A DNA stretch of 64,000 bases from a virus, in the IMG/VR virus record IMGVR_UViG_3300043409_000928, positions 186,001 to 250,000 of that record; one strand, 5' to 3'. Both the position numbers and the translations under genes were made by a program. The notes under the pieces are model-generated. The model was given only the letters and a program-made list of their open reading frames with translations. It was not told where the DNA came from and searched no databases. Below are positions 43,786-51,603 of this stretch, piece by piece; the first letter of the stretch is position 1; each line of letters starts with the position of its first letter.

Positions 43786-44631
43786 TTACATTACCAATAT
43801 TTTGCCTTCAAGATTGGACATTACATCGTTAAACATAAGTTCCATATCTCCGGACAGCATTTCAGTTGCATGAGTTCTACTGGCATCATCTCTGGCCTCA
43901 GGCTTTAAATTTAGATACTTGGAAGGTGAGCCCCAGGCCTGACGTCCGTAGCCCAAGTTACTGGGCAAGGGATTAAAAGTCACATGGCCTGTACCCAGGT
44001 ATTGTGCAAATATTTCGTATAAGAATTCATAGGGTCTGCGAATCTGATTACTGCGACTACTTTTTTGTGTGCCTATAGCATTGAATAGGGCATTGTATTC
44101 AGGTGTCAACTCTGATTTTAAGTTGCCGCCACGCTCACCACTCTTACCATAGTATTCTTCCAGCATGGAATTAACCTGTCCAAAGAAATGATTTTCTGCC
44201 GACGGCCATGCACCTTCTCGATCTATTTTCCCGCCCCTGCGGTGACCTGCTTGCACAGCATGTCCAAACCTATGAGCCATAAGCCAGGGTGTAAGCATTT
44301 GCTTGGCGTCGCCTTTGTTGCCCACATACACTATGGTAATGGCATTTTCATGGCCAGCAACAATTTGCTCACCGTCATCTCCAAAGATGATTTTAACTGT
44401 CGCTGGGTCCATTGGGCCGTATTCACTGTATCGCCCTGTGCCTGAGATGTTGCTGAAAAACAGTCTGATATCGTAAGGAGTATTGGCAAAGAACTTTTCT
44501 GCTTTTAAACGATTCATTGGATGCGGAATCAGCTTTTTATCAGCACCACGAAATGGCCCAGGCTTGTCAAAGTCACCCAATGGCACATAATCTGCCATTG
44601 GGACTTCGTTAATTAAATCGCGTATTTTCAT
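43786..44631 (-). CDS. Metallopeptidase-like protein with altered HExxH and packaging-type leader
   Basis: A protein of 281 residues. MKIRDLINEVPMADY is a short leader like T4 capsid-targeting peptides (LINE-V). TPWLMAHRFGHAVQAGHRRG has two His spaced as in HExxH, but the general-base Glu is Arg; YEFLYEIFAQYLG could give the third ligand. It may be a catalytically altered or inactive peptidase or a different metal enzyme. Three-base gap before the giant gene; four-base overlap with the gene upstream. Confidence 0.6.
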   Translation of the reverse strand: MKIRDLINEVPMADYVPLGDFDKPGPFRGADKKLIPHPMNRLKAEKFFANTPYDIRLFFSNISGTGRYSEYGPMDPATVKIIFGDDGEQIVAGHENAITIVYVGNKGDAKQMLTPWLMAHRFGHAVQAGHRRGGKIDREGAWPSAENHFFGQVNSMLEEYYGKSGERGGNLKSELTPEYNALFNAIGTQKSSRSNQIRRPYEFLYEIFAQYLGTGHVTFNPLPSNLGYGRQAWGSPSKYLNLKPEARDDASRTHATEMLSGDMELMFNDVMSNLEGKILVM

Positions 44632-45236
44632 GCCATGTCGCCTATCTTTAGGTGATAGCCAAACTTTATACTATAGCGTACATCATTGGAACTGTTGCTG
44701 CCGCTGTGCCAACTACTTGCCCAATTGGCCGAGTACCAGCCTTGCCCAAACGCACAGGGCATTACATTTGGAAAATTGCCTGCACGATCGTTGTAGAATA
44801 CAGTACTTTTTTCTTCTATTTCATCTTTATTAAAGAACACCATGCCTGCAGTAACAATTGTACGATCATCAACATGTATGGTAGTGTCAAATCCTGGCAG
44901 ATCCCTGCAGACTTCATGATATGGCAGTATGTGTAATTTCAGTTGTTCATAGGTAATATTGCTCCACTCCTGCTGGAAAAGTGAACTTTCCCACAACTTG
45001 GCCAACAGTATTTCTTGAGCATCATCTAAACTCTTGGCAAATTTAGACAGTACAGGCAAATGGTCTATATCCCAAGCTGTTTGTCTAAATGACCATTTTG
45101 AATTCTCATTATCCCCTCCGGGAAGTTCAGAAGACTGCCGCCATGCCACCTGTTCAAATTCCAATCCGTTAGGCACTTCAAACTCTAGTAGATACAGCAG
45201 AGATCTGTCCTCAGTAATAGATTTAATTATATCCAT
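44628..45236 (-). CDS. 2OG-Fe(II) oxygenase-like protein
   Basis: A protein of 202 residues. TTIHVDDRTIVTAGMVFFN provides HxD; ANWASSWHSGSNSSNDVRYS provides the distal His and Arg-x-Ser, the usual triad plus 2-oxoglutarate contacts. The N-terminus MDIIKSITEDRS could be a short packaging leader (ITE-D, compare T4 Alt). The substrate is unknown. It is coupled by ATGA to the peptidase-like gene. Confidence 0.68.
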   Translation of the reverse strand: MDIIKSITEDRSLLYLLEFEVPNGLEFEQVAWRQSSELPGGDNENSKWSFRQTAWDIDHLPVLSKFAKSLDDAQEILLAKLWESSLFQQEWSNITYEQLKLHILPYHEVCRDLPGFDTTIHVDDRTIVTAGMVFFNKDEIEEKSTVFYNDRAGNFPNVMPCAFGQGWYSANWASSWHSGSNSSNDVRYSIKFGYHLKIGDMA

Positions 45237-45254
45237 GGTCTTAGATCTGCATTA

Positions 45255-47576
45255 TTAATGAAACAACAAATAGCTACCGATTACATCGTTGCGATTGGCA
45301 CTGTTATCTCCATCGCCTGGCATTACAATGGTATTCCATTTTGGCTTGTCGCCAACAGGAGTCTTCATCATTTCATCATATGTTAAAATACTGTTCTTAT
45401 CTATAGCGTATTTCTGCGCCATAATTGATTTGAATTGGTCAAGATTTTCTGCGCTGGCAAACTGCATACGGCCTTTGGCATCTTTCTTTAAATTGTTACC
45501 ATCACGGGCAATTAGGTCAAAGAACATGTCTTTGGGAACTACCTTGCTGTGCTTGACACGCTGAAAATCAATTTTCTTTTCCTGACTGCTCAATGCGCCA
45601 CCAGAGAAATTCATATTAAAGTTCTTTGGTCGTTGTCCTGTGGCAACATCGGCCATTTTAGTATAAGCATAAAAGCCCACGTCTGGGTTGGCCGTGGCCA
45701 CACCATAGGCCATGTCTAGATATTCAGCACTGAAGAAGTCACCTGCATCGTGCCAACGCACCACAACCTTGGCATTCTTTTTGGCCATTTTACTTTTGGC
45801 GGCAGCAATTTCTGCATTTAATTGACTTGCAAAGCCTTGGGGATCGTTCAACAAGAAGTTCAGCATACGAGCCAAGCCCATGCTGACTGCTTTGAACATC
45901 ACATAGCTACCTTTCATTGCGTAGCAGAATGTCTTACATGCGCCAGCACCTGGACAAGTGTCTACCACAACAAACTCTCCGGTCTTTTCATTTACAGCCA
46001 GACCTTTGAGTGCAGGCAAGCCAATGTCAAATATGGCTTCTGTGCCTGTTTCGCTGTGTTGCATCTTGGCATTTTGTCCAAGAATTCGTCCAGGACGAAC
46101 CATAATAGATTTCTTTAATGCTTCAGCGTCAAATGTTTTACCGCCTTCATCTTTGACTTGAATATTGCTACCGTGAATATATGGATAATCAAACTTGTCA
46201 CGCTTGGTCTTTGTTTTGTTTTTACTGCGACCCATTAGGTCTTGCATTTCTGCATCTGGAACAGCACGGTAATTGGCACCTAGACCAAAGTCACCTGGCG
46301 CTTCTGCTATATTCTTTTTAATTTCACCGGTATTGGGATTTTCATGATCGCCACGCTTGACACCAGACTTATAAACTTTCTCACCTGTGCTTGGGCTTAT
46401 ATAGTAATCACCTTTAGAATCTGTACCAATGCTTTTCACTTTGTATTTCTCGCTGCCTTCCGCCACACCTTGGTTGACGCTTTCGTTTTGTCTGACCATT
46501 TTCATTAGTTTATCATAATATGGTCTTGTTTTATTTTCTATTCGTCTGGCAATCTCTTTATCATTTCTAAATTTACGATCATACTCCCATGCCTGATCTT
46601 GTGTTAAGCCAGCGGCTTTACCAGTTGGATCAATTGGATAATTATTCAATCCTTTAATCTCGTTAATTGAGTCTCTTGCTGTCTTCGTTCCCTTATGATA
46701 AGACATTTCTAGGTTATCATTGTCACTGGATGCTACTTCTACTTTTGCTTGAGAATGTAAGTCAAACATTTCATTACTCCACTTTGACATTTCCGTGTTT
46801 GAATTTAACATTAATCCAGATATCATATTATAAACATATCCAAGTAAAAAATACGCCTGTGTATTACTTGGCATTTGTAATTTAGAAGTTTTTTCTTTTT
46901 TGCCAATCTCGTAACCAACACCACCACCAGCCGCACCTGCCACAGCCGCCGCACCCAAGCCTTTTAAGAATCCTCTACGGTCTATTTCATCAATTTGACT
47001 TTCATTTAAGTCACCAAATGGCAAGTACCAAAACCAATTTTCAAAGCCACCTGGATTGGTATCGTAGTCCTGGTGTGCGCTGTTACGGGCACTCATCATC
47101 ATACGCTTGAATTCACTCACAGCGCCATTCTTTTCAGCCACTGCTTCTAGTGCATCATATAATTGGCCAGCTTTAAAACTATCTCTATGCTTTTCAATTC
47201 CCGGTGCCAGCTCATCATACACATCAGCAAATTGCAAATGTAAGTCGCTCATTACACCTTCTTTGACTGTGTCTTCTACTGTGCCTACATAATTGTGATC
47301 GTGTACTTGATAGCCTTGCTTCTTGTACCATTTGACGGCTGTGTCACAGGCCTGTTCGCGACCGTCTGCTGTGACAGAACACATTCTTTGTCGAGTTTCA
47401 CCACGCTGACTAACAGCAGTATGGTTAGGATCGCTTACTGTAACAGCAACCTTGTGTTTTTGGCGGCCTTCTACTGCTTCTTCGACTTCTTTTTCATCAT
47501 CTTTAACAAAAGCATCCAAGCTCATTACAGTAAGTCCGTGTAGTTTGCCTACACCAGCCACTTCGAATATTTTCAT
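45255..47576 (-). CDS. Modular protein: internal Tat-like segment and GP88-type domain
   Basis: A protein of 773 residues. Start MKIFEVAGVGKLHG. Junction-like motifs: VKE-G (104-106), LNE-S (190-192), VAE-G (371-373), IAE-A (423-425). At 199-222 DRRGFLKGLGAAAVAGAAGG looks like a twin-arginine signal, but 200 residues into the chain and just after LNE-S. The part after 425 matches the phage GP88 domain: TCPGAGACKTFCYAMKGSY (Cys541, Cys547, Cys551), VRWHDAGDFFSAEYLD and FYAYTK. Cleavage at LNE-S would expose the Tat-like stretch as an N-terminus. A head-packaged or injected role is inferred. Confidence 0.65.
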   Translation of the reverse strand: MKIFEVAGVGKLHGLTVMSLDAFVKDDEKEVEEAVEGRQKHKVAVTVSDPNHTAVSQRGETRQRMCSVTADGREQACDTAVKWYKKQGYQVHDHNYVGTVEDTVKEGVMSDLHLQFADVYDELAPGIEKHRDSFKAGQLYDALEAVAEKNGAVSEFKRMMMSARNSAHQDYDTNPGGFENWFWYLPFGDLNESQIDEIDRRGFLKGLGAAAVAGAAGGGVGYEIGKKEKTSKLQMPSNTQAYFLLGYVYNMISGLMLNSNTEMSKWSNEMFDLHSQAKVEVASSDNDNLEMSYHKGTKTARDSINEIKGLNNYPIDPTGKAAGLTQDQAWEYDRKFRNDKEIARRIENKTRPYYDKLMKMVRQNESVNQGVAEGSEKYKVKSIGTDSKGDYYISPSTGEKVYKSGVKRGDHENPNTGEIKKNIAEAPGDFGLGANYRAVPDAEMQDLMGRSKNKTKTKRDKFDYPYIHGSNIQVKDEGGKTFDAEALKKSIMVRPGRILGQNAKMQHSETGTEAIFDIGLPALKGLAVNEKTGEFVVVDTCPGAGACKTFCYAMKGSYVMFKAVSMGLARMLNFLLNDPQGFASQLNAEIAAAKSKMAKKNAKVVVRWHDAGDFFSAEYLDMAYGVATANPDVGFYAYTKMADVATGQRPKNFNMNFSGGALSSQEKKIDFQRVKHSKVVPKDMFFDLIARDGNNLKKDAKGRMQFASAENLDQFKSIMAQKYAIDKNSILTYDEMMKTPVGDKPKWNTIVMPGDGDNSANRNDVIGSYLLFH
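46457..46472 (-). repeat. QGVAE-encoding 16-bp repeat, copy 4
   Basis: An exact copy of the element seen three times in the giant gene, here in a different gene (residues 369-373), between the Tat-like module and the GP88-side module. Sharing at DNA level across genes suggests module shuffling. Confidence 0.8.
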
Positions 47577-47616
47577 AATATTAATCCTAAATTAATTGCC
47601 AAACAAAGGCTTCAGG

Positions 47617-47624
47617 ATATTTAG
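47617..47624 (-). promoter_or_regulatory. Late-type promoter for the packaged-protein operon
   Basis: Minus strand CTAAATAT then CCTGAAG, 41 bases before the ATG at 47576. It lies between the terminator of the upstream early region and the first packaged-type gene, so it likely drives the whole 38-47.6 kb block. Confidence 0.55.
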
Positions 47625-47629
47625 TCATA

Positions 47630-47661
47630 ATTAAAAGCCCACTGGTATTAGCAGTGGGCTT
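47630..47661 (-). terminator. Intrinsic terminator after 47680-47880
   Basis: Perfect 10-base stem AAGCCCACTG/CAGTGGGCTT with 7-base loop; the minus strand continues TTAATTA. It separates the early small-gene region from the late packaged-protein operon. Confidence 0.8.
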
Positions 47662-47679
47662 ATTTCAATGAATATTAAA

Positions 47680-47880
47680 TCATTTTCCGTTTATTGCACG
47701 GAGACGCTCGACCTTTTCATGCTGGTCACGACAGTCGGGACTGCAAAATGACCACTCAGTGGGTTCTTCGCATGTAAGGCAAAAGCCTGTGCGAATAGGT
47801 TTAAATTGTTTGGCAACTGCACGGCGTAATTCTTCCGCGGCTTCCATTGCTTCTTGTGCGTCATCTACTATATCTGCCAT
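47680..47880 (-). CDS. DksA/TraR-like zinc-finger protein
   Basis: A protein of 66 residues from MADIVDDAQEAMEAAEELRR; the start upstream at 47898 is less likely since AAGGAAGT... precedes this region in the leader. An N-terminal helix is followed by a four-Cys finger, CLTCEEPTEWSFCSPDCRDQ (C-x2-C ... C-x3-C). Small phage TraR-type proteins bind host RNA polymerase and mimic DksA. The finger sequence is unusual, so another zinc-binding role is possible. Confidence 0.6.
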   Translation of the reverse strand: MADIVDDAQEAMEAAEELRRAVAKQFKPIRTGFCLTCEEPTEWSFCSPDCRDQHEKVERLRAINGK

Positions 47881-47912
47881 TGTACTTCCTTTGATCAATA
47901 ATGTAATTATGC

Positions 47913-48266
47913 CTAGTCGGCCTTAGAGTCAGGCTTTTCACCTGCTAATTTTTTAAGCATGGCACGGGCCCGAACATCATCTTCTTTTCTGGCTCGTTTA
48001 ACATCATCGCTCAACTTCAAATGACTATCATATTCTCTGGCCCATTCTACACCAGCTAGCCAGTGTTCAAGTCCTTCAATACTGCCCACAAACAACTCAG
48101 CGTCACGACTGTAAATTGGTAGAGCCATGGCATCAATGGGCACCAGGCTTAGTGCGCCATGATCGTCAGTGAAACTACTGTGCCTTGATTGATTGAATTT
48201 AAAACCAATTTTGGTAATTCGTTTCTCAAGCCTGCGAATGCGTTCAATTGTGTTCCAACCTGCCAT
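47913..48266 (-). CDS. Hypothetical early protein
   Basis: A protein of 117 residues from MAGWNTIERIRRLEKRI (GGAG 7 bases upstream). The N-terminal helix is basic, with IEGLEHWLAGVEWAREYD in the middle and a charged C-terminus. No known domain. Driven by a perfect-consensus promoter. Confidence 0.68.
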   Translation of the reverse strand: MAGWNTIERIRRLEKRITKIGFKFNQSRHSSFTDDHGALSLVPIDAMALPIYSRDAELFVGSIEGLEHWLAGVEWAREYDSHLKLSDDVKRARKEDDVRARAMLKKLAGEKPDSKAD

Positions 48267-48313
48267 TATACTCTCCAACTGTTGGTACCATTATTCAATA
48301 TGGTGTATCGTAA

Positions 48314-48342
48314 ATTATACACTGGTTAATTCACAATGTCAA
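48314..48342 (-). promoter_or_regulatory. Perfect consensus sigma-70 promoter
   Basis: Minus strand TTGACA (48337-48342), 17-base spacer, TATAAT (48314-48319). Both hexamers and the spacing are exact. It overlaps the 3' end of the upstream gene. Confidence 0.88.
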
Positions 48343-48751
48343 TTATTTTATTAATATGAAATAAATCCACGCTTTCCGAATAATAACCATTGCTTTCCCC
48401 AAGCCAGCGAACGTCAACCCAGCCTTTGAATGTTGCAAACTTGTAAAAGGTCCAGGTGGAACTTTCGTGACACTGGTAAGATTCGGGAACGGTGCCAGCG
48501 ACTTCTTCAGCTACCAGGATAGGCGTGCCAACCAGGTCCTGCAGGTCCCCTACAATGTCCTCTACAGTCACATGTTCACAGCAATCTTGCATGTGAGCAA
48601 ACACATAGCTTTCGCGATCGTTGGACAACACAATTTGACCATGTCCCGGGTCTCCGGTAACTTGTGTAAACACCTTGCCAATCATGCTAGCCAGACCCTC
48701 GGACGTTTTTACATGGTCGTCGTAGCCCACTGACACATAAACATTATTCAT
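48326..48751 (-). CDS. Conserved hypothetical phage protein
   Basis: A protein of 141 residues with FAHMQDCCEHVTVEDIVGDL, IVGDLQDLVGTPILVAEEVA and STWTFYKFATFKGWVDVRWLG. This series is familiar from hypothetical proteins of many phages; no function is known. CC-x-H could bind metal. Confidence 0.75.
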   Translation of the reverse strand: MNNVYVSVGYDDHVKTSEGLASMIGKVFTQVTGDPGHGQIVLSNDRESYVFAHMQDCCEHVTVEDIVGDLQDLVGTPILVAEEVAGTVPESYQCHESSTWTFYKFATFKGWVDVRWLGESNGYYSESVDLFHINKIIDIVN

Positions 48752-48760
48752 TTTTAAATC

Positions 48761-49045
48761 CTATTTTTTAGGTAAATCTTTTGCCATCTCGTACCACCTG
48801 GTGGCTTTTGTAAAATTAAAATTTGGGTGTCTGTACATGTAATCTCGCTTGCGCTCTGCCGCCTCTAGTGCGTCTAGCATACGCATTTTATCAAAAAATG
48901 GCAGGCCCATTAATACCCGGTTCATGTCTGTTATGTCTAACTGATATTCTACCCATTTTTCTGTAGCTTTTATATTATAAAAACTGCCATATGCTTTGCG
49001 ATTATTAGCACTTGTGTATTTGCTTATAAAGTTTTTAGCTTGCAT
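48761..49045 (-). CDS. Hypothetical early protein
   Basis: A protein of 94 residues, basic and helical, starting MQAKNFISKYTSANNRKAYG. No family is recognised. AAAAGGAGACAG upstream is an excellent ribosome site and a strong promoter precedes it. Confidence 0.7.
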   Translation of the reverse strand: MQAKNFISKYTSANNRKAYGSFYNIKATEKWVEYQLDITDMNRVLMGLPFFDKMRMLDALEAAERKRDYMYRHPNFNFTKATRWYEMAKDLPKK

Positions 49046-49075
49046 TTACTGTCTCCTTTTGTATAAAGAATAGTC

Positions 49076-49104
49076 AGTATAACACAAAACAATGCCCTTG
49101 TCAA
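49076..49104 (-). promoter_or_regulatory. Sigma-70 promoter
   Basis: Minus strand TTGACA (49099-49104), 17-base spacer, TATACT (49076-49081), before the 94-residue early gene. Confidence 0.85.
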
Positions 49105-49130
49105 CAGCCGGGGTATTGTGTACTCAAGTA

Positions 49131-49382
49131 CTAGTCGCCTATGTGACGCATTTTCACATTCAAATGAGCCTGTTCATGTTCAACCAAGAATTTGTGGTTC
49201 TTCACAGCTTCAGCTTCGGTGTCGTAAGTGGCCACAACATTGTTATCGCCATTGTCATAAAACAAGCAGGTTTCCCATCCACGGCCAGCAGAGTTCAATT
49301 TGACAGTGGATATTTCAACGGTGCCCACTCGATCCAAGGCCACCTTTTCTGGCATTACAAAATTGTTTACAAAATCTTTCAT
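49131..49382 (-). CDS. Hypothetical early protein
   Basis: A protein of 83 residues starting MKDFVNNFVMPEKVALDRVG, with a beta-hairpin-like middle (GWETCLFYDNGDNNVVATYD) followed by a helix containing AEAVKNHKFLVEHEQAH, a common layout in small phage proteins. The function is unknown. GGAGTAATTAGC precedes the ATG. Confidence 0.7.
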   Translation of the reverse strand: MKDFVNNFVMPEKVALDRVGTVEISTVKLNSAGRGWETCLFYDNGDNNVVATYDTEAEAVKNHKFLVEHEQAHLNVKMRHIGD

Positions 49383-49394
49383 GCTAATTACTCC

Positions 49395-50036
49395 TTAACC
49401 CCAAGCCAAACCAAATCGTTTTGCACACACAGGACCATAACCCACTTGTGTGCTACGCTCGTCTTTCAAACCATGACTGCAAAAACTGCAACCACCTGTG
49501 AGTCTACCATAACGGCCTGCAGTTTCTGCAGGGTTTTCGCTGAACTCTTTGACCAGCTCACTCACTTCCTGCGTGGCACTACGGGTGGCAAAGAACTCAC
49601 CAGTGACATCAACACGACCAAAGAACTTGTTCTGTCCAAAGGGCTGGCCGTCTGTGATCATGATTTGGCCTGCATACTTGCTCATTGAGCCTGCACGGTT
49701 AAACACCACTGGCTGACCCGCTGACGTCTGCAAGCGAACCTTGATACGCTTCATGGTCTGGCTGGCCACATCAAACAGGTCCTGGATGGCTTTAAAGTCC
49801 ACAGTCACATAGGCAACTGGAGCAGGCTTAGGAGCCATGGCCCGCTGAGTCAAGGTATCAATCCAGGGCAATTGTTTGTCGCTGAGTTTGCCAAAGCGAT
49901 TGAAGCCAGCAATCAGTGAACCAGCAAAAGCTTGATCACGTTGGCCCAGCTGATCCATCACAGCCACCAGAGCATCAACAGCGGCCTTTTGAACAGCATC
50001 AACAACAACTGGATTACGGGTTTTGTATGCAAACAT
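49395..50036 (-). CDS. DUF6011-like zinc-binding protein
   Basis: A protein of 213 residues from MFAYKTRNPVVVDAVQKA (AAAAAGGAACCAAA upstream). The C-terminus GGCSFCSHGLKDERSTQVGYGPVCAKRFG is a small Cys-rich domain (CxxC ... GPxC) of the DUF6011 type. The N-terminal part is helical and the middle contains VRLQTSAGQPVVFNRAG. Possible nucleic-acid binding; no function known. Preceded by a strong promoter. Confidence 0.7.
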   Translation of the reverse strand: MFAYKTRNPVVVDAVQKAAVDALVAVMDQLGQRDQAFAGSLIAGFNRFGKLSDKQLPWIDTLTQRAMAPKPAPVAYVTVDFKAIQDLFDVASQTMKRIKVRLQTSAGQPVVFNRAGSMSKYAGQIMITDGQPFGQNKFFGRVDVTGEFFATRSATQEVSELVKEFSENPAETAGRYGRLTGGCSFCSHGLKDERSTQVGYGPVCAKRFGLAWG

Positions 50037-50064
50037 TTTGGTTCCTTTTTGCTGGTATGTGTGT

Positions 50065-50093
50065 ATTATACTGGATCTGTCCCATTTGGTCAA
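50065..50093 (-). promoter_or_regulatory. Sigma-70 promoter
   Basis: Minus strand TTGACC (50088-50093), 17-base spacer, TATAAT (50065-50070), 28 bases before the ATG of the DUF6011-like gene. Confidence 0.85.
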
Positions 50094-50096
50094 CCG

Positions 50097-50375
50097 TTAA
50101 TTGCACCAGTAAGCTTCGCTGTCTACACGGCAAGCCCAGGGAGTGTCTGCATCAATCGTTACAGGCAAGCCAGTCATCAAATTCTTCACTGTGATCTTGG
50201 GTGCCGTGTATGTAGCACGGTCCACAATGTTCAGTTGGCTTTCAGTCCAACCTGCTTTGTTGCACAAGCGAGTTCTGGTAGCACGAGCGGCACCAAAAGT
50301 CTTGTAAGCACGGGTCTTGTTAGGACCATCTGTAACAATTAAACCAGTACCTTTTGCAACAATTACGTATGACAT
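50097..50375 (-). CDS. Hypothetical early protein
   Basis: A protein of 92 residues starting MSYVIVAKGTGLIVTDGPN, with KTFGAARATRTRLCNKAGW and a C-terminal WACRVDSEAYWCN. Basic in the middle. No family is recognised. AAAAGGAACTCAAA upstream is a ribosome site. Confidence 0.7.
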   Translation of the reverse strand: MSYVIVAKGTGLIVTDGPNKTRAYKTFGAARATRTRLCNKAGWTESQLNIVDRATYTAPKITVKNLMTGLPVTIDADTPWACRVDSEAYWCN

Positions 50376-50405
50376 TTTGAGTTCCTTTTTGCTGTTTATG
50401 TGTAT

Positions 50406-50434
50406 ATTATACTGTGGATTGGGCCTACTGTCAA
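50406..50434 (-). promoter_or_regulatory. Perfect consensus sigma-70 promoter
   Basis: Minus strand TTGACA (50429-50434), 17-base spacer, TATAAT (50406-50411), about 30 bases before the 92-residue early gene. Confidence 0.87.
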
Positions 50435-50453
50435 CCGAAATTGTGTTGTATTT

Positions 50454-50651
50454 TTACAACGAATTTGTAACAGGATGAATTTCAAAGCGGTAGCCCAACT
50501 TCTTTGGATACAGTTGGTATTGCAGTTCACGCACTTCACGGCCCATTTCTGCTGAGTCACGATGTTGCCAAACTGAAGTTGAAACAATTCGCTCGCCAGA
50601 CTTGCAACGGCGGTCCACTTTGTAAATGTACATGGTGTGTGACTGTTTCAT
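50454..50651 (-). CDS. Small hypothetical early protein
   Basis: A protein of 65 residues starting MKQSHTMYIYKVDRRCKSGE, basic, with a short beta-rich first half and a helix. AAGGAGTTATC precedes the ATG. It follows the GIY-YIG gene by 9 bases and shares its transcript. Confidence 0.65.
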   Translation of the reverse strand: MKQSHTMYIYKVDRRCKSGERIVSTSVWQHRDSAEMGREVRELQYQLYPKKLGYRFEIHPVTNSL

Positions 50652-50660
50652 GATAACTCC

Positions 50661-50993
50661 TTAAAGTGTATTGAGTGCTGGTTGCATGATTGCTGTCAGT
50701 TCACGCTCGCGAGCATGAGCCGCTGTCTTGCCACGCACAACTTCCAACAAGTAAGGCGTAAAGCCTTCACGACCGTGTGTACGAAGTGCTTCGCACAGAT
50801 TCCAGTTCTTGCTTTCTGTATTGGCACGGCTCAAGTGACGATTAAAACGTCCACGCACAGAGCTTAATGCAGAGCCATCAACCACTGTGATTCCGATGTA
50901 GCTTTCGCCTGTAACTTCGCAGAACAGCTCGTATATCGCATGGTTGCGATCTGTACGGCGCTTGCGTTGTGTTGGAGTGTTTTTGCAGTTCAT
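50661..50993 (-). CDS. GIY-YIG endonuclease-domain protein
   Basis: A protein of 110 residues. AIYELFCEVTGESYIGITVV gives the GIY-YIG strands (here IYE ... YIG), followed by RGRFNRHLSRA with the expected Arg and a Glu later. It is a single-domain protein without a DNA-recognition module, like the small SegB-type or UvrC-like units of phages. The -10 box ends 6 bases before the ATG, so the mRNA may be leaderless. Confidence 0.75.
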   Translation of the reverse strand: MNCKNTPTQRKRRTDRNHAIYELFCEVTGESYIGITVVDGSALSSVRGRFNRHLSRANTESKNWNLCEALRTHGREGFTPYLLEVVRGKTAAHARERELTAIMQPALNTL

Positions 50994-50999
50994 GTTATT

Positions 51000-51028
51000 A
51001 TTATAGCACTCTGGACCACTTTGGTCAA
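51000..51028 (-). promoter_or_regulatory. Sigma-70 promoter, possibly giving a leaderless mRNA
   Basis: Minus strand TTGACC (51023-51028), 17-base spacer, TATAAT (51000-51005). Transcription should start about 7 bases downstream, which is at the GIY-YIG gene's ATG. Confidence 0.82.
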
Positions 51029-51214
51029 CCGTTTTCTGGCGTTTTAAGCCGGATTTCTGAGCCTATTTTTGTTGTTTTTTAGCAACAAACTGGGATATGC
51101 ACTGGATTAAGCTGGATTAGTATTTTTGTGGGGTTTTTGCAACAAAAAGTAGTGGATTTTGTGGTGAAAGGTGACCCAATAATTGAAGCATTGAATAAAT
51201 ATGTTTGTGCAAAT

Positions 51215-51241
51215 GAAACACCCTTAGGGGTGTTTCTTTTT
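51215..51241 (+). terminator. Strong hairpin with plus-strand T-run
   Basis: Nine-base perfect stem GAAACACCC/GGGTGTTTC, loop TTAG, then TTTTT on the plus strand. The gene that ends here (51251) is on the minus strand, for which the tail is only ATTTGC. So it either terminates weakly for that gene or marks an unseen plus-strand transcript. The rest of 51029-51250 shows no gene. Confidence 0.65.
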
Positions 51242-51250
51242 GGCTTTAGT

Positions 51251-51577
51251 TTAACGACCCAGTCCCGAACGGTATGCTTCATTTTCTCTGCGGCGTTGTT
51301 CTTCATAGTATCGCTGACGAGTACCACGAGCACAGGCATCACGTTCACTTGAGCTGTAAAAGCGGTTGCATTGTTCGTTAACAATGACCACTTGTTCTTG
51401 CCTGATTACACGAACTGGCGTTGCATCCTGCACTATTACTGTTCTAGGTTGAGCAAGTGCTGAACCAACGATTAGGCCAGTGGCACCACCGATCAACATG
51501 CCAGTACCGTAGCGACTGGCACACCCTGTTGTTAAAAGTGTCAATGCAACGATTGGGATTAAAATAAGCTTTTTCAT
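51251..51577 (-). CDS. Small lipoprotein with glycine-zipper
   Basis: A protein of 108 residues; the start is set at the second of two ATGs (GGAG 6 bases upstream). MKKLILIPIVALTLLTTGCA is a lipoprotein signal with Cys at the lipobox. GTGMLIGGATGLIVGSALA is a glycine-zipper membrane segment, followed by a region with two further Cys and an Arg/Glu-rich end. It may sit in the outer membrane and alter the envelope, for example superinfection exclusion (inference). Confidence 0.75.
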   Translation of the reverse strand: MKKLILIPIVALTLLTTGCASRYGTGMLIGGATGLIVGSALAQPRTVIVQDATPVRVIRQEQVVIVNEQCNRFYSSSERDACARGTRQRYYEEQRRRENEAYRSGLGR

Positions 51578-51596
51578 CATGTGCTCCTTTGCACTA

Positions 51597-51603
51597 TATT
51601 TAC
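51597..51603 (-). promoter_or_regulatory. Late-type promoter before lipoprotein gene
   Basis: Minus strand GTAAATA then TAG, 20 bases before the ATG with AAAGGAG between. Only six of the seven bases match the late element. Confidence 0.4.

Noticed and set aside
49092-49688. Plus-strand open frame of 198 codons
   Set aside because: Covers three minus-strand early genes with promoters and ribosome sites and starts inside a promoter; no domain seen.
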